Source: JBCCGR01 sp039029195
GTDB taxonomy: Bacteria > Pseudomonadota > Alphaproteobacteria > Rhizobiales > Rhizobiaceae
Length of the DNA stretch: 64,000 bases
Direction: 5' to 3'
Assembly (NCBI GenBank): GCA_039029195.1
Contig: JBCCGR010000007.1
Span: forward strand, 62,001-126,000
This document shows, piece by piece, positions 52,070-60,983 of this stretch. The stretch's first letter is position 1; each line of letters begins with the position of its first letter. The notes below the pieces were generated by a model that worked only from the letters and a program-made list of their open reading frames with translations, was not told where the DNA came from and ran no database searches. The position numbers and the translations under genes are program-made.

Positions 52070-52639
52070 CTAAATCACATTCCGGATCGACGTTTCCACC
52101 GCGTGCAAAAACGATTGGGCCGACGAACGTGCCGACATCAGTGTGAAAGTATCTTCACCGGTTCGCAGATTGATCACACCAAGATGCTCCATTACGGTTC
52201 GGCTGACGGCTCCTTTGGGGAAAGCGGTTGGATGCAAATCGAGCGGACAAATGCGCTCAAGTGCCTCCCTTGCCCGCTCACCTGAAATTTCCAGAACCGC
52301 CCAGCTGTCCGATTGATCGGTATAGTATCCACCCATGCCAAGTTTTTCGCTTACAGACGACAGCGCGTCATCTCCCGCATGAGGAAAGAAAGCGAACCAC
52401 TGGCCGGGCTGCAGGCCCAGCATCCGCAACTCACTGTTTTTGGAAACATCAGACGATCCGACGGCGGGAAGATCGCAGCCATAGGATTTCTTCACCGCCT
52501 GGATGAGCTTCTTTTCTCCACCAATTGGGGCGGCGATGGAGACAAGCCCGAAGTCGGCGACCTCTTTCAGGGTCACGCCGTCAAAGGACATGATGTACCG
52601 TTCCAAGGCGGATCGGGATTGGAGGGTGAATTTAGCCAC
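52070..52639 (-). CDS. soxG: Sarcosine oxidase gamma subunit
   Basis: A 190-residue GcvT-like small subunit of the heterotetrameric sarcosine oxidase. The frame is open for another 55 codons inside soxA, but GTG at 52639 overlaps the soxA stop (GTGGCTAA) and gives the normal size with the N-terminus AKFTLQSRSALERYI. Recognisable blocks are LKEVADFGLVSIAAPIGG, GYYTDQSDSWAVLEISG and AVSRTVMEHLGVINLRTGED. It binds alongside SoxA and helps form the THF-binding region. N-methylglutamate dehydrogenase MgdD is homologous, but no gmaS or mgs genes are nearby. Confidence 0.88.
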   Translation of the reverse strand: MAKFTLQSRSALERYIMSFDGVTLKEVADFGLVSIAAPIGGEKKLIQAVKKSYGCDLPAVGSSDVSKNSELRMLGLQPGQWFAFFPHAGDDALSSVSEKLGMGGYYTDQSDSWAVLEISGERAREALERICPLDLHPTAFPKGAVSRTVMEHLGVINLRTGEDTFTLMSARSSAQSFLHAVETSIRNVI

Positions 52640-55580
52640 GGAGACGCTCCCCTTCCGGATCGATGAAGTGGGCAGAAACAATTTCGACGTCCGTCTCCGC
52701 GTCCCGCAAAGGATCCGCTGCCACCACGATTTCGCCCATGCGCTCGTGACCCCGTTTGATGAAGCCCAGCCCAATGGAGTGGCCCAAAGACGGAGAGTAA
52801 GCAACGGAGCTCATCCAGCCTTCGTCATTCTCCGTGATCGCCGATTTGCCTCTCGACACGAAATGTGCGCCGGCTTTGAGTTGGGCTGATCTGTCGACGG
52901 GCCTGAAACCCACAAGACGGACAGCATCGTCGCGGTTCATACCATCCCGCTCGGACAAGGTGTTTCCAATGCAATCTTTCTTCTTCGAGACCATGCGGCC
53001 CATTCCGAGATTGAGTGCGCTCGTCTGCCCGTTCAATTCGTTGCCGGCAGCATGGCCCTTTTCAACCCGCATAACCCCTAGCGCCTCAACGCCGTAGGGA
53101 ACCACGTCGAACTCTTTTCCGGCCTGCATCAGAACCTCAGCAAGAGAATTGCCATACCGTGTTGGAACAGCGATCTCGTAGGCAAGCTCTCCGGAAAAAG
53201 AGATACGGAACAGGCGCGCTGGCGTGCCGCCACATATGGTCAGTTCCGCGCATCCCATGAACGGAAACGCTTCGTTCGAGAGGTCAAAGTCGGCGTCAAC
53301 AATCTTCTCAAGTAGGGCACGAGATTTTGGACCCGCGACCGCAAACTGAGCCCATTGTTCAGTCGCGGATATGAGATGGACATCCACATCCGGCCACAAA
53401 CACTGGCGGCAGAACTCCATATGGCGGAACACGCTCACCGCATTGGCAGTGGTCGTCGTCATAACGAAATGGTTTTCGCCAAGGCGCGCCGTGGTGCCGT
53501 CATCCATGACAATGCCGTCTTCGCGCAGCATCAGCCCATAGCGAACTTTGCCAACAGGGAGTTTGGCGAACCCGTTCGCATAAACCTTATTGAGGAAATC
53601 GGCGGCGTCACGCCCCTGAATATCGATCTTGCCCAGGGTGGTCACATCGCAAACACCGACTGAGTTTCGAGTTTGGGTTACTTCACGATCTACACTTTCC
53701 CGCCAGTGGGATTCACCTGGTTTCGGGAACCATTGCGCGCGCAGCCACATACCGGTTTCAACAAAAATCGCACCCTGATCTTTCGCCCAGCTATGGCTCG
53801 GTGTGTGCCGAACCGGCCTGAAATCCTCGCCCCGAGACCGTCCGGCAAACGCACCAATCGGCACAGGAGAATAGGGTGGGCGAAATACAGTTGTCCCCGT
53901 TTCCTCGATGGATTTGCCCGAAGTTGCTGCCATCAGAGCCAGACCAAGCACGTTGGACGTCTTGCCCTGATCAGTTGCCATTCCAAGTGTGGTGTAACGC
54001 TTCAAATGTTCGACCGAACGAAACCCTTCAAGATGCGACTGGCTCACATCCTTGGAGGTCACATCGTTCTGAAGATCGACAAAGCAGCGCCCCATGCTTT
54101 CCTTCACATGCCAGAAGGCTTCAATGTCCGACGGTTCGTCCTGCGCCACAAGATCCAGAGGTGATGTCGCGGAAAAACCAAGATCGCCCAAAACGGTGAT
54201 CGCTTTGTCCTCTCCATCACGCAGTGCCGCCGCCAGGGTCATTGTGCCGTTTGCAGCACCGGCAACCCGCATACCAACTGGCAAATCCTCGCCCGGAACA
54301 AAGGCGGCAATGTCGTCTCGCCAGACTGGACGGCCACGCTGATGGCAGGTCAGGTGCACATTCGGGCTCCAGCCGCCAGCCACCGCCAGACAATCCGTTG
54401 GAATGTTCTGTCCGTTCGAAAGGGCAATTGATGTGAGGCCGTGTCGTCCGCGCGTGTCGACGATACGGCCACCCATGACAATCGAAGCACCAGGGATGAC
54501 CGCTTTGGGCGATCCTTCGCGCGTGTCGATCACGGCTGCGATTTCGACATCTTTCGCAGTAAGATCAATGGCGGTGCGCCACCCATCATCATTGTTGGTG
54601 ACGATGGAAATGCGTTTCCCGGCAGCCACGCCGTAGCGGTTTGCATAGGCGCGCACCGCTCCGGAAAGCATGATCCCGGGCCGGTCATTGTTGCCGAACG
54701 CAATCGACCGCTCGGTCGCGCCGGCGGTCAATATTCCTGCTTTCGAATAGATGCGCCACAAGACCTGTCGTGGTTTGCCACTGCTATCCGCCAGATGGTC
54801 CGTCTTGCGCTCAAGCGCACCGTATATGCCATGATCAAACGCGCCATAAACGCTCGTGCGCGTCAGAACCCGCACATTTTCCAATGCGTTCAGTTCGCTA
54901 AGAGCCTGTTCTGCCCACACGTGACCTGGGGCGCCATTGATCTCCAGGGTTTCGCTGTTCAATCGGCCACCGGGGCGGAAATCCTCATCTGCGAGAATGA
55001 CCCGTGCACCTGCCTGTCCTGCGGTCAGCGCAGCAGCGAGCCCTGCCGGTCCCGCGCCGATGATCAGTATATCGCAATGAAGAAACCCGTGGTCATAGGT
55101 ATCCGGGTCAACCTCCATCGAAAGCCGACCCAAACCAGCCGAAGCCCGAATGGCCGGTTCATAGAGTTTTTCCCAGAAGGCCTTCGGCCACATGAAGGTC
55201 TTGTAGTAAAACCCAGCGGAGAGGAACGGCGACAGCCAGTCATTGACCGCCATCAGATCATATTTCAGCGATCCGCGATGGTTCTGGCTGGTCGCTTCAA
55301 GCCCATCGAACAATTCAGCGACAGTTGCCCGCGTGTTGGGTTCCTGATGCGCACCGGTGCGAAGCTCAACCAGCGCATTCGGCTCTTCTGATCCGGCGGA
55401 AAAGACACCGCGCGGACGATGATATTTGAATGAACGAGCGACGAGTTTGACATCGTTTGCCAGCAGCGCAGAAGCAAGCGTGTCGCCCTCAAACCCGCCC
55501 ATGATTTTCCCGTTGAAGGAAAATGACATGGGGCGACTGCGATCTATCAGGCCATCATTTAAGCGGTTGCTCGTACTCAT
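52632..55580 (-). CDS. soxA: Sarcosine oxidase alpha subunit
   Basis: A 982-residue subunit. Residues about 15-110 form a ferredoxin-like domain with GKIMGGFEGDTLASALLAN and KYHRPRGVFSAGSEEPNALV, then an NAD/FAD-type Rossmann domain (CDILIIGAGPAGLAAALTAG, near residue 175), and the C-terminal third is an aminomethyltransferase (GcvT)-like THF-binding domain with GVCDVTTLGKIDIQGRD and RVEKGHAAGNELNGQTSALN. It receives the methylene group as CH2-THF or releases formaldehyde. It overlaps soxD by four bases (ATGA) and soxG by eight. Confidence 0.93.
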   Translation of the reverse strand: MSTSNRLNDGLIDRSRPMSFSFNGKIMGGFEGDTLASALLANDVKLVARSFKYHRPRGVFSAGSEEPNALVELRTGAHQEPNTRATVAELFDGLEATSQNHRGSLKYDLMAVNDWLSPFLSAGFYYKTFMWPKAFWEKLYEPAIRASAGLGRLSMEVDPDTYDHGFLHCDILIIGAGPAGLAAALTAGQAGARVILADEDFRPGGRLNSETLEINGAPGHVWAEQALSELNALENVRVLTRTSVYGAFDHGIYGALERKTDHLADSSGKPRQVLWRIYSKAGILTAGATERSIAFGNNDRPGIMLSGAVRAYANRYGVAAGKRISIVTNNDDGWRTAIDLTAKDVEIAAVIDTREGSPKAVIPGASIVMGGRIVDTRGRHGLTSIALSNGQNIPTDCLAVAGGWSPNVHLTCHQRGRPVWRDDIAAFVPGEDLPVGMRVAGAANGTMTLAAALRDGEDKAITVLGDLGFSATSPLDLVAQDEPSDIEAFWHVKESMGRCFVDLQNDVTSKDVSQSHLEGFRSVEHLKRYTTLGMATDQGKTSNVLGLALMAATSGKSIEETGTTVFRPPYSPVPIGAFAGRSRGEDFRPVRHTPSHSWAKDQGAIFVETGMWLRAQWFPKPGESHWRESVDREVTQTRNSVGVCDVTTLGKIDIQGRDAADFLNKVYANGFAKLPVGKVRYGLMLREDGIVMDDGTTARLGENHFVMTTTTANAVSVFRHMEFCRQCLWPDVDVHLISATEQWAQFAVAGPKSRALLEKIVDADFDLSNEAFPFMGCAELTICGGTPARLFRISFSGELAYEIAVPTRYGNSLAEVLMQAGKEFDVVPYGVEALGVMRVEKGHAAGNELNGQTSALNLGMGRMVSKKKDCIGNTLSERDGMNRDDAVRLVGFRPVDRSAQLKAGAHFVSRGKSAITENDEGWMSSVAYSPSLGHSIGLGFIKRGHERMGEIVVAADPLRDAETDVEIVSAHFIDPEGERLRG

Positions 55581-55864
55581 TCGTCGCGCCTTCTCGATAT
55601 GGCCACATCACGGGCGAGTTCGACCTTGGTGATCTCGTGGGTGAGCGTGCTGCGGGTCACCACCAGCCAGGACCGGTCTCCCTGCTCGTGGAACCATAAT
55701 TCGCGATGCTCGCCTGCCGGATTATCGCGCAGATAGAGATATTCGTGGAATAGTTCTTGCGCGTTATCGGTCTGCCAATCGGGTCGGTCGATCAAAGATG
55801 CATCGCCAAGATAGGTGAATTCCGAAGCATCGCGTGGGCCTAGAAGCGGGTGATTGATGATCAT
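55577..55864 (-). CDS. soxD: Sarcosine oxidase delta subunit without zinc cysteines
   Basis: A 95-residue small subunit. The family pattern is clear (PRDASEFTYLGDA, HEYLYLRDNPAGEHRELWFH, TRSTLTHEITKVELAR). In the zinc-containing sarcosine oxidases the metal is held by Cys6, Cys9, His59 and Cys63; here the N-terminal pair is His5/Leu8 (NHPLLGPR), His59 is kept and position 63 is Asp. A normal tetrahedral zinc site is therefore unlikely. The subunit lies in the expected place between soxB and soxA, and ATGA overlap couples it to soxA. Confidence 0.88.
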   Translation of the reverse strand: MIINHPLLGPRDASEFTYLGDASLIDRPDWQTDNAQELFHEYLYLRDNPAGEHRELWFHEQGDRSWLVVTRSTLTHEITKVELARDVAISRRRDE

Positions 55865-55876
55865 TGTGCCACCGCC

Positions 55877-57127
55877 CTAATGGAGATTTGGTTGGGCACC
55901 AACGCCCTTTTCGTCAATCATGTGCCCACGTCTGAAGCGGTCGAGCCGCATCTCAGTGGCGGTCGGATGCGGTTCATCCTTCGCCAGAAGATGAGCATAA
56001 CAATAACCCGATGCAGGGGTTGCCTTGAAGCCGCCATAGCACCAGCCACCATTGAAATAGAGGCCGTCAATATGCGTCCTGTCGATAAACGGAGAGCCGT
56101 CCATCGACATGTCCATGACACCGCCCCACATGCGCAAAAGACGGGCACGACCAATCATTGGCATGATGGCCATACCGCCTTCGCACACATCTTCAACGAC
56201 GGGCAGATTCCCCCGTTGCGCATAGGTGTTGTAGCCGTCAATATCACCACCAAATACCAGCCCGCCCTTGTCGGATTGCGAGACGTAGAAATGGCCTGCA
56301 CCGAAAGTGATGACGCCCGGTATTGTGGGCTTGAGCCCTTCCGACACAAAAGCCTGCAAAACGTGACTTTCGATCGGAAGACGCATTCCGGCTTTTGCCA
56401 TCACACGGCCAGATGAACCGGCAACGCAAACGGCGACCTTCTTTGCCCGGATCGGACCCTTGGCCGTCTCAACACCCATGCAAACGCCATTTTCGATTTG
56501 AAATCCCGTGACTTCGCAATTTTGAACAAGGTCGACGCCACGTTGATCTGCACCCCGACCGTACCCCCAGGCGACAGCATCATGGCGCACGGTTCCTCCG
56601 CGCGGTTGCCAGAGCGCGCCCCGAATTGGAAACCGGGCATTGTCGAAGTCGAGATAGGGACACATCTCTCGAATGCCGTCTTCATCGAGAAGCACTGCGT
56701 CGGCTCCGGCCATGAGCATCGCGTTGCCCCGTCTGGCGTATCCGTCTCGCTGCGGGTCGTTGTGCGCCAGGTTAAGGATGCCGCGTTGGGAGACCATCGC
56801 ATTGTAGTTGAAGTCCTGTTCAAGTCCTTCCCAAAGCTTCAGCGAGAGCTCGTAAAACGGTTCATTGCCAGGCAGCAGATAGTTGGAGCGAATGATCGTG
56901 GTGTTCCGACCGATATTGCCGGACCCAAGCCAGCCTTTCTCAACCACCGCAACATTGGTGACACCGAACTCCTTAGCCAGGTAATAGGCCGTTGAAAGGC
57001 CATGCCCACCACCGCCGACGATAACGACGTCATATTCAGCTTTGGGCTCGGGTTCGCGCCACACCGGCTTCCAGCCCTTGTTACCGGTCAATGCCTGCGC
57101 AAAAACTTTGAGCGCGGAATAGCGCAT
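55877..57127 (-). CDS. soxB: Sarcosine oxidase beta subunit
   Basis: Catalytic flavoprotein subunit, 416 residues, that oxidises sarcosine (N-methylglycine) at a noncovalent FAD with covalent FMN as electron relay. The FAD motif is VVIVGGGGHGLSTAYYLAKE, then GSGNIGRNTTIIRSNYL, and the FMN-linked histidine is expected at His182 in TVRHDAVAWGYGRGAD. The C-terminal GGVMDMSMDGSPFIDRTHID and YFNGGWCYGGFKATPASG are diagnostic. First gene of soxBDAG-folD-folD. Its promoter lies in the gap shared with the PuuB-like gene. Confidence 0.95.
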   Translation of the reverse strand: MRYSALKVFAQALTGNKGWKPVWREPEPKAEYDVVIVGGGGHGLSTAYYLAKEFGVTNVAVVEKGWLGSGNIGRNTTIIRSNYLLPGNEPFYELSLKLWEGLEQDFNYNAMVSQRGILNLAHNDPQRDGYARRGNAMLMAGADAVLLDEDGIREMCPYLDFDNARFPIRGALWQPRGGTVRHDAVAWGYGRGADQRGVDLVQNCEVTGFQIENGVCMGVETAKGPIRAKKVAVCVAGSSGRVMAKAGMRLPIESHVLQAFVSEGLKPTIPGVITFGAGHFYVSQSDKGGLVFGGDIDGYNTYAQRGNLPVVEDVCEGGMAIMPMIGRARLLRMWGGVMDMSMDGSPFIDRTHIDGLYFNGGWCYGGFKATPASGYCYAHLLAKDEPHPTATEMRLDRFRRGHMIDEKGVGAQPNLH

Positions 57128-57196
57128 TTGATACTCCCGTTATTCGTTCCCGCAGTAAGCACCGCAAAGACCGGGTTGGACCTGTTCAAATTAGAC

Positions 57197-57207
57197 CACA
57201 AATTGTG
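57197..57207. promoter_or_regulatory. Short palindrome in the soxB/oxidase divergent gap
   Basis: CACAA-A-TTGTG is an 11-base inverted repeat 70 bases upstream of the soxB start. It could be the binding site of a regulator for the divergent soxB and PuuB-like genes; no regulator gene is adjacent. The remaining gap shows no RNA gene. Confidence 0.3.
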
Positions 57208-57368
57208 AAAATCAGACATCTTGGTGGAACAAGTGCAGCGCAATATCCAGTATTTTTACGTCAACTTCCGATACCGTGATATGTTAGCAAACAAGAGTAG
57301 ACTGGCCTCTCAGGTTCTCTGGAAACCGCATGGCCAGTCGGAGCAGTGTTTAAGATTTCTGGGTGTGC

Positions 57369-58748
57369 ATGACCATCTTCGCCGCCAATCACGCCGAACC
57401 GGGACGCCCATTCTGGTGGGATCAGGCTGAACCTGGAACAGATGCTGCGGATGCGAGTGATTCGGATGATCGTCCAGACCTCCCATCCCGCTGCGATGTG
57501 CTGATTGTCGGATCTGGTTTCACAGGGTTAAGCGCGGCACTCGTTTGCGCAGATGGCGCCGCAAACACTGTGGTGGTCGATGCCGGAGTGCCTGGGATTG
57601 GGGCTTCCAGCCGCAATGGAGGCATGTTTGGGGCGCATCCAAGATTACCATTTGAAACTCTTGTTAAAAGCTTTGGCGATGAAGCGGCTCGTGGTGTCAT
57701 CAAAGAGTCAACCAAGGCGTTTGATTTCACTCATAGTCTGATTGAGCGCGAGCAGATTCAATGCGATCTGCAAATGACCGGGCGAATTCAGCTTGCCTGG
57801 ACACACAACGACTTCGATGCTCAGAAGAAGCTGGCTGAGGTACTATCCTTGAACGATGGTCCCAACGCGAAACTTGTGTCGAAAAAGGATCTCGAAGCGG
57901 AAATCAGAACCCGCCACTATTTTGGCGGGCTTTTGTTTCCAGAGCATGCTGGGCTGCATCCGGCGAAGTTTCACGCAGGTTTGCTTCGCGCTGTGAGGAA
58001 TCGCAACGTTCCGGTGATCGGTCATTGCAAGGTGGAAAGTGTGTCGCGTCAAGGTGGTCACTTCCGATCAAAAACATCTCTCGGTGAAATTGTTGCGGAC
58101 AAGGTGTTGATTGCCACCAATGGCTACACGGTGGGAGACTTTGGTCATCTAAAAAGACGGGTCTTCCCCTTGCCGAGCTTCATTGCCGCCACCGAACCAC
58201 TCGATCGGGAGCTGCTCCAAAGGTTGGCACCGGGTGGGCGCATGATGGTGGAGACCAGAGCACGACATTCCTACTTTCGCTTGTCGCCGGACGGGACGCG
58301 CATTCTGTATGGTGGCCGATCTTCCATGGTCCCGACCCCTCCGCACCAAAGTGGTGCGGCGCTTCATGCAATGATGTGCGACGTGTGGCCGGAGCTGCAG
58401 GATGTAAAAGTCACGCACGCCTGGACCGGCAACACCGGTTACACATTTAATCATACGCCCCATGTGGGAGAGTGGAACGGGCTCAACTACTCAATGGGGT
58501 ATTCGGGCTCGGGGGTCGCCATGGCACCTTATCTGGGAGCCAAAGCGGGCTATCAGATGTTGGGTGATGCGCGCGGAGAGACGGCCTTTTCGAAAACGCA
58601 TCTGGCAACAAGTTGGCTGCACCCGACGTCAAAACCGTATTTTCTTTACAGCGCCAATCTTTGGTATCGAACGGTGGTGGACCGGCTTCAGACCCGTCAA
58701 GCTGATCGCGACCGTCGCGGTTTGAAGGCCGAGCATACCAACACCTGA
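57369..58748 (+). CDS. FAD-dependent amine oxidase (PuuB/OrdL-like)
   Basis: A 459-residue DAO-family flavoprotein related to gamma-glutamylputrescine oxidase. It starts with ATG at 57369 (GTG at 57363 also possible) and an N-terminal segment FAANHAEPGRPFWWDQAEPG typical of this group. The FAD motif is VLIVGSGFTGLSAALVCADG, followed by GIGASSRNGGMFG. The C-terminal GYSGSGVAMAPYLGAKAGYQ and TSWLHPTSKPYFL fit. It would oxidise a primary or secondary amine with release of H2O2 or via electron transfer. It is divergent from soxB, so both may respond to N-methyl or polyamine-type substrates. Confidence 0.88.
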   Translation: MTIFAANHAEPGRPFWWDQAEPGTDAADASDSDDRPDLPSRCDVLIVGSGFTGLSAALVCADGAANTVVVDAGVPGIGASSRNGGMFGAHPRLPFETLVKSFGDEAARGVIKESTKAFDFTHSLIEREQIQCDLQMTGRIQLAWTHNDFDAQKKLAEVLSLNDGPNAKLVSKKDLEAEIRTRHYFGGLLFPEHAGLHPAKFHAGLLRAVRNRNVPVIGHCKVESVSRQGGHFRSKTSLGEIVADKVLIATNGYTVGDFGHLKRRVFPLPSFIAATEPLDRELLQRLAPGGRMMVETRARHSYFRLSPDGTRILYGGRSSMVPTPPHQSGAALHAMMCDVWPELQDVKVTHAWTGNTGYTFNHTPHVGEWNGLNYSMGYSGSGVAMAPYLGAKAGYQMLGDARGETAFSKTHLATSWLHPTSKPYFLYSANLWYRTVVDRLQTRQADRDRRGLKAEHTNT

Positions 58749-58769
58749 GACGCCTGCTGTCGTTGCTCC

Positions 58770-58973
58770 TCAGAACTTCAAGACAGCACGTAATCTGGTA
58801 GCAATTTTTCCCAACCTCGCGCCAATATTGAGTGAGAACCGCTGCTCCCTCCGGGTGTGTCCACCAGACAACCGGTTGAATTCATAAACGTCAATCACCC
58901 GCTCGGCACAGCCGCATCCTTCGCCCAATCCAACCTTGTTGTAATAGAATTTCTCGAAACTCTCTTGTTGCAT
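58770..58973 (-). CDS. Possible 67-residue hypothetical protein after ridA
   Basis: An open frame from the ATG at 58973, with AAGGGA just upstream, starting 15 bases after the ridA stop on the same strand. The product (QQESFEKFYYNKVGLGEGCG, then CAERVIDVYEFNRLSGG) is polar, with a Cys-Gly-Cys motif and a basic C-terminal helix. No family recognised. It fills an otherwise empty gap before the convergent oxidase gene. Composition and position are compatible with a real gene, but the evidence is weak. Confidence 0.35.
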   Translation of the reverse strand: MQQESFEKFYYNKVGLGEGCGCAERVIDVYEFNRLSGGHTRREQRFSLNIGARLGKIATRLRAVLKF

Positions 58974-58987
58974 CGTGGATCCCTTTC

Positions 58988-59344
58988 TCAAGACTCTTTC
59001 AGGGCGGCTGTGACAACGATTTCAACGAGATCGTCACCAGCAAGGTCCGTTCCAACACAGGCGCGCTGTGGCCAGTTCTCTTTGTTGCCGATCCAGGAAC
59101 ACCAGGCCTCGTCCATCTCGGCCTTCGTGCTCATATCGCGGAGGTAGACCGTGGCCTGAACGATCCGCGTTTTGTCACTTCCGGCATCGATCAGGTTCTG
59201 TTCAAGGCTGGAGAGCGTGTTGGCGGTCTGTTCAGCTACAGTAGTCCCGCCAACCGTGTCGGTCGCAACAGCATAAACGAGACCATTGTAGACCGTTGCC
59301 CGGCAGCGTCCCTGTGCCGAACCGTGAAGTCGCGTTATGCTCAT
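58988..59344 (-). CDS. RidA-family enamine/imine deaminase
   Basis: A 118-residue trimeric YjgF/RidA-type protein. Recognisable blocks are HGSAQGRCRATVYNGLVYAV, TDTVGGTTVAEQT, RIVQATVYLRDMSTKAEM and CVGTDLAGDDLVEIVVTAA. The catalytic arginine of true RidA is normally in a VRTSPR-like motif before the C-terminus; here that position reads QRACVGTD, so it may be a RidA relative with other activity. Its ATG overlaps the decarboxylase stop (ATGA), linking it to PLP chemistry that yields reactive imines. Confidence 0.85.
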   Translation of the reverse strand: MSITRLHGSAQGRCRATVYNGLVYAVATDTVGGTTVAEQTANTLSSLEQNLIDAGSDKTRIVQATVYLRDMSTKAEMDEAWCSWIGNKENWPQRACVGTDLAGDDLVEIVVTAALKES

Positions 59345-60807
59345 TCAGAAACACTTTCTATCTTTTCGGCAATCTCGCGAACAATGTAGACCGCACTCAG
59401 AACGTAAGCCTCGGTCACATCAAACTGGCCGACAGTGAAACGGATGGCGGTCTGTCCGTCCAGCTTTGTCTGGGTAAGATAGATGCGTCCATCTCGATTA
59501 ATGGCCTCCACCAGTCGGAGATTATGCGCATCCAGCGCTTCGTCATCGGTCATTCCGGCAGGTACATGTCGAAAAGAAAAAAGTGCGAGAATGGGCTCAC
59601 TGGTGATTTCAAAACCTTTCGTGTCGCGAAGTCCTTCACAGACGTCTGAGCACCATTTGACATGATTGCGAATGCGGCTGCGCAGACCCCCAAGCCCGTA
59701 GGCGCGCATGAGGAACCACAGTTTTAGCGCCCGGAACCGGCGTCCCAATGGCACCGTCCATTCAGAATAGTTGATTAGATCGCTTTGCCCGAGAGTCTTC
59801 AGATATTCCGGCTGTATCGAGAGGGTTTTGATCTGGTCCGTGGGATCCTTGAGGAACTGAACCGAGCAGTCGAAAGGCGCGCCCAACCATTTGTGTGGAT
59901 TGAAAACGATGCTGTCAGCACCCTCAATCCCGCTCCAAAGGTCACGAAACTCCTCGCAGATCATCGCGCTACCCGCCCAGGCAGCATCCACGTGATGATA
60001 GAGTTCCTGACGTTGTGCGACTTCGCAGATAGCGGCGATATCGTCTGTCGCACCGACGCTGGTCCCGCCAACACAACCAATGATACCGGCAGGCAGATAG
60101 CCTTTCTCGCGATCTTCGATAATCGCCTTTTCAAGAGCTTCAGTGTCCATTGAGCGCAATGGACCTGACGTTGGGACGCGAACCAGGTTCTCATCACCTA
60201 TGCCCGCCACCCAGATCGCCTTGTCGATGGAAGAGTGAACCTGATCGGAGGCGTAAATTCGCAGACGGGGCTGCGATGTCAGGCCTTGCTTGTTGCCTGA
60301 AAAGGCGAGCGCGCGCTCCCGCATTGTCAAAATGGCGGTGAGTGTCGCGCTCGACGCAGAATCCTGAATGACACCGGTAAATGGCTTCGGCAAACCCATT
60401 GCCTGGCGCAGCCAGTCGATCATTTTGGTTTCAAGTTCAGTCGCTGCCGGCGAGGTTTGCCACAACATGCATTGGGCGGAAATTGCGGTGACCAGATAGT
60501 CCGCTACCACTGCGGCCGGTGCGGCATTGGACGGGAAATAGGCAAAGAATCCCGGATGCTGCCAGTGCGTTATGCCCGGAATGATCTTTTCCTGAAAATC
60601 GGCAAAAAGCGCATCCATGCTTTCCGCATGTTCCGGAGGGCTTTCCTCTATCTGTTTGGATATATCACCCGGTTGAATATCTGGCCGAACAGGAAGGTCG
60701 GGCAGGCTCGCGCGATAATCCGCTCCCCAGTTCGCAGCTTCTTTTGACCAGTGACGGAAGTCTTCGATATCCACAACAAACATCCATTGTGCGGGTGGTG
60801 AACCCAT
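59341..60807 (-). CDS. Group II PLP-dependent (aromatic amino acid) decarboxylase
   Basis: A 488-residue decarboxylase of the DOPA/tryptophan/tyrosine group. The PLP lysine is Lys306 in FNPHKWLGAPFD, the aspartate that pairs with the pyridine nitrogen is in YHHVDAAWAGSAM, and the N-terminal HPGFFAYFPSNAAPAAVVAD block is typical. The ATG at 60807 gives the longest form; ATG 60783 is equally possible since neither has a clear ribosome site. It is the first gene of an operon with ridA and a possible 67-residue gene. Substrate is likely an aromatic amino acid; the enzyme may instead act on a related compound. Confidence 0.88.
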   Translation of the reverse strand: MGSPPAQWMFVVDIEDFRHWSKEAANWGADYRASLPDLPVRPDIQPGDISKQIEESPPEHAESMDALFADFQEKIIPGITHWQHPGFFAYFPSNAAPAAVVADYLVTAISAQCMLWQTSPAATELETKMIDWLRQAMGLPKPFTGVIQDSASSATLTAILTMRERALAFSGNKQGLTSQPRLRIYASDQVHSSIDKAIWVAGIGDENLVRVPTSGPLRSMDTEALEKAIIEDREKGYLPAGIIGCVGGTSVGATDDIAAICEVAQRQELYHHVDAAWAGSAMICEEFRDLWSGIEGADSIVFNPHKWLGAPFDCSVQFLKDPTDQIKTLSIQPEYLKTLGQSDLINYSEWTVPLGRRFRALKLWFLMRAYGLGGLRSRIRNHVKWCSDVCEGLRDTKGFEITSEPILALFSFRHVPAGMTDDEALDAHNLRLVEAINRDGRIYLTQTKLDGQTAIRFTVGQFDVTEAYVLSAVYIVREIAEKIESVSE

Positions 60808-60983
60808 TGTTTTGATAGCGGCTTACCTGCCACGCGTTGTTCACGATTGCCAGAGCAAGCATCAATGATATCGCATGCGACATCCGGAAATTTGTGAACT
60901 CCGATGCGCATGGGGCTTGTACCGTCCCTTCGAAAGGCACAATTTTGGGGTCCGACGATCTTCAACCTGCGGAACGACAGACC

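Noticed and set aside
52640..52804. Upstream extension of soxG to the ATG at 52804
   Set aside because: The extra 55 residues are a shifted reading of soxA; the GTG overlap with the soxA stop gives a normal SoxG N-terminus.
52070..57127. N-methylglutamate dehydrogenase (mgdABCD) instead of sarcosine oxidase
   Set aside because: The families are homologous, but gmaS and mgsABC are absent and the beta subunit resembles SoxB closely; kept as an alternative only.
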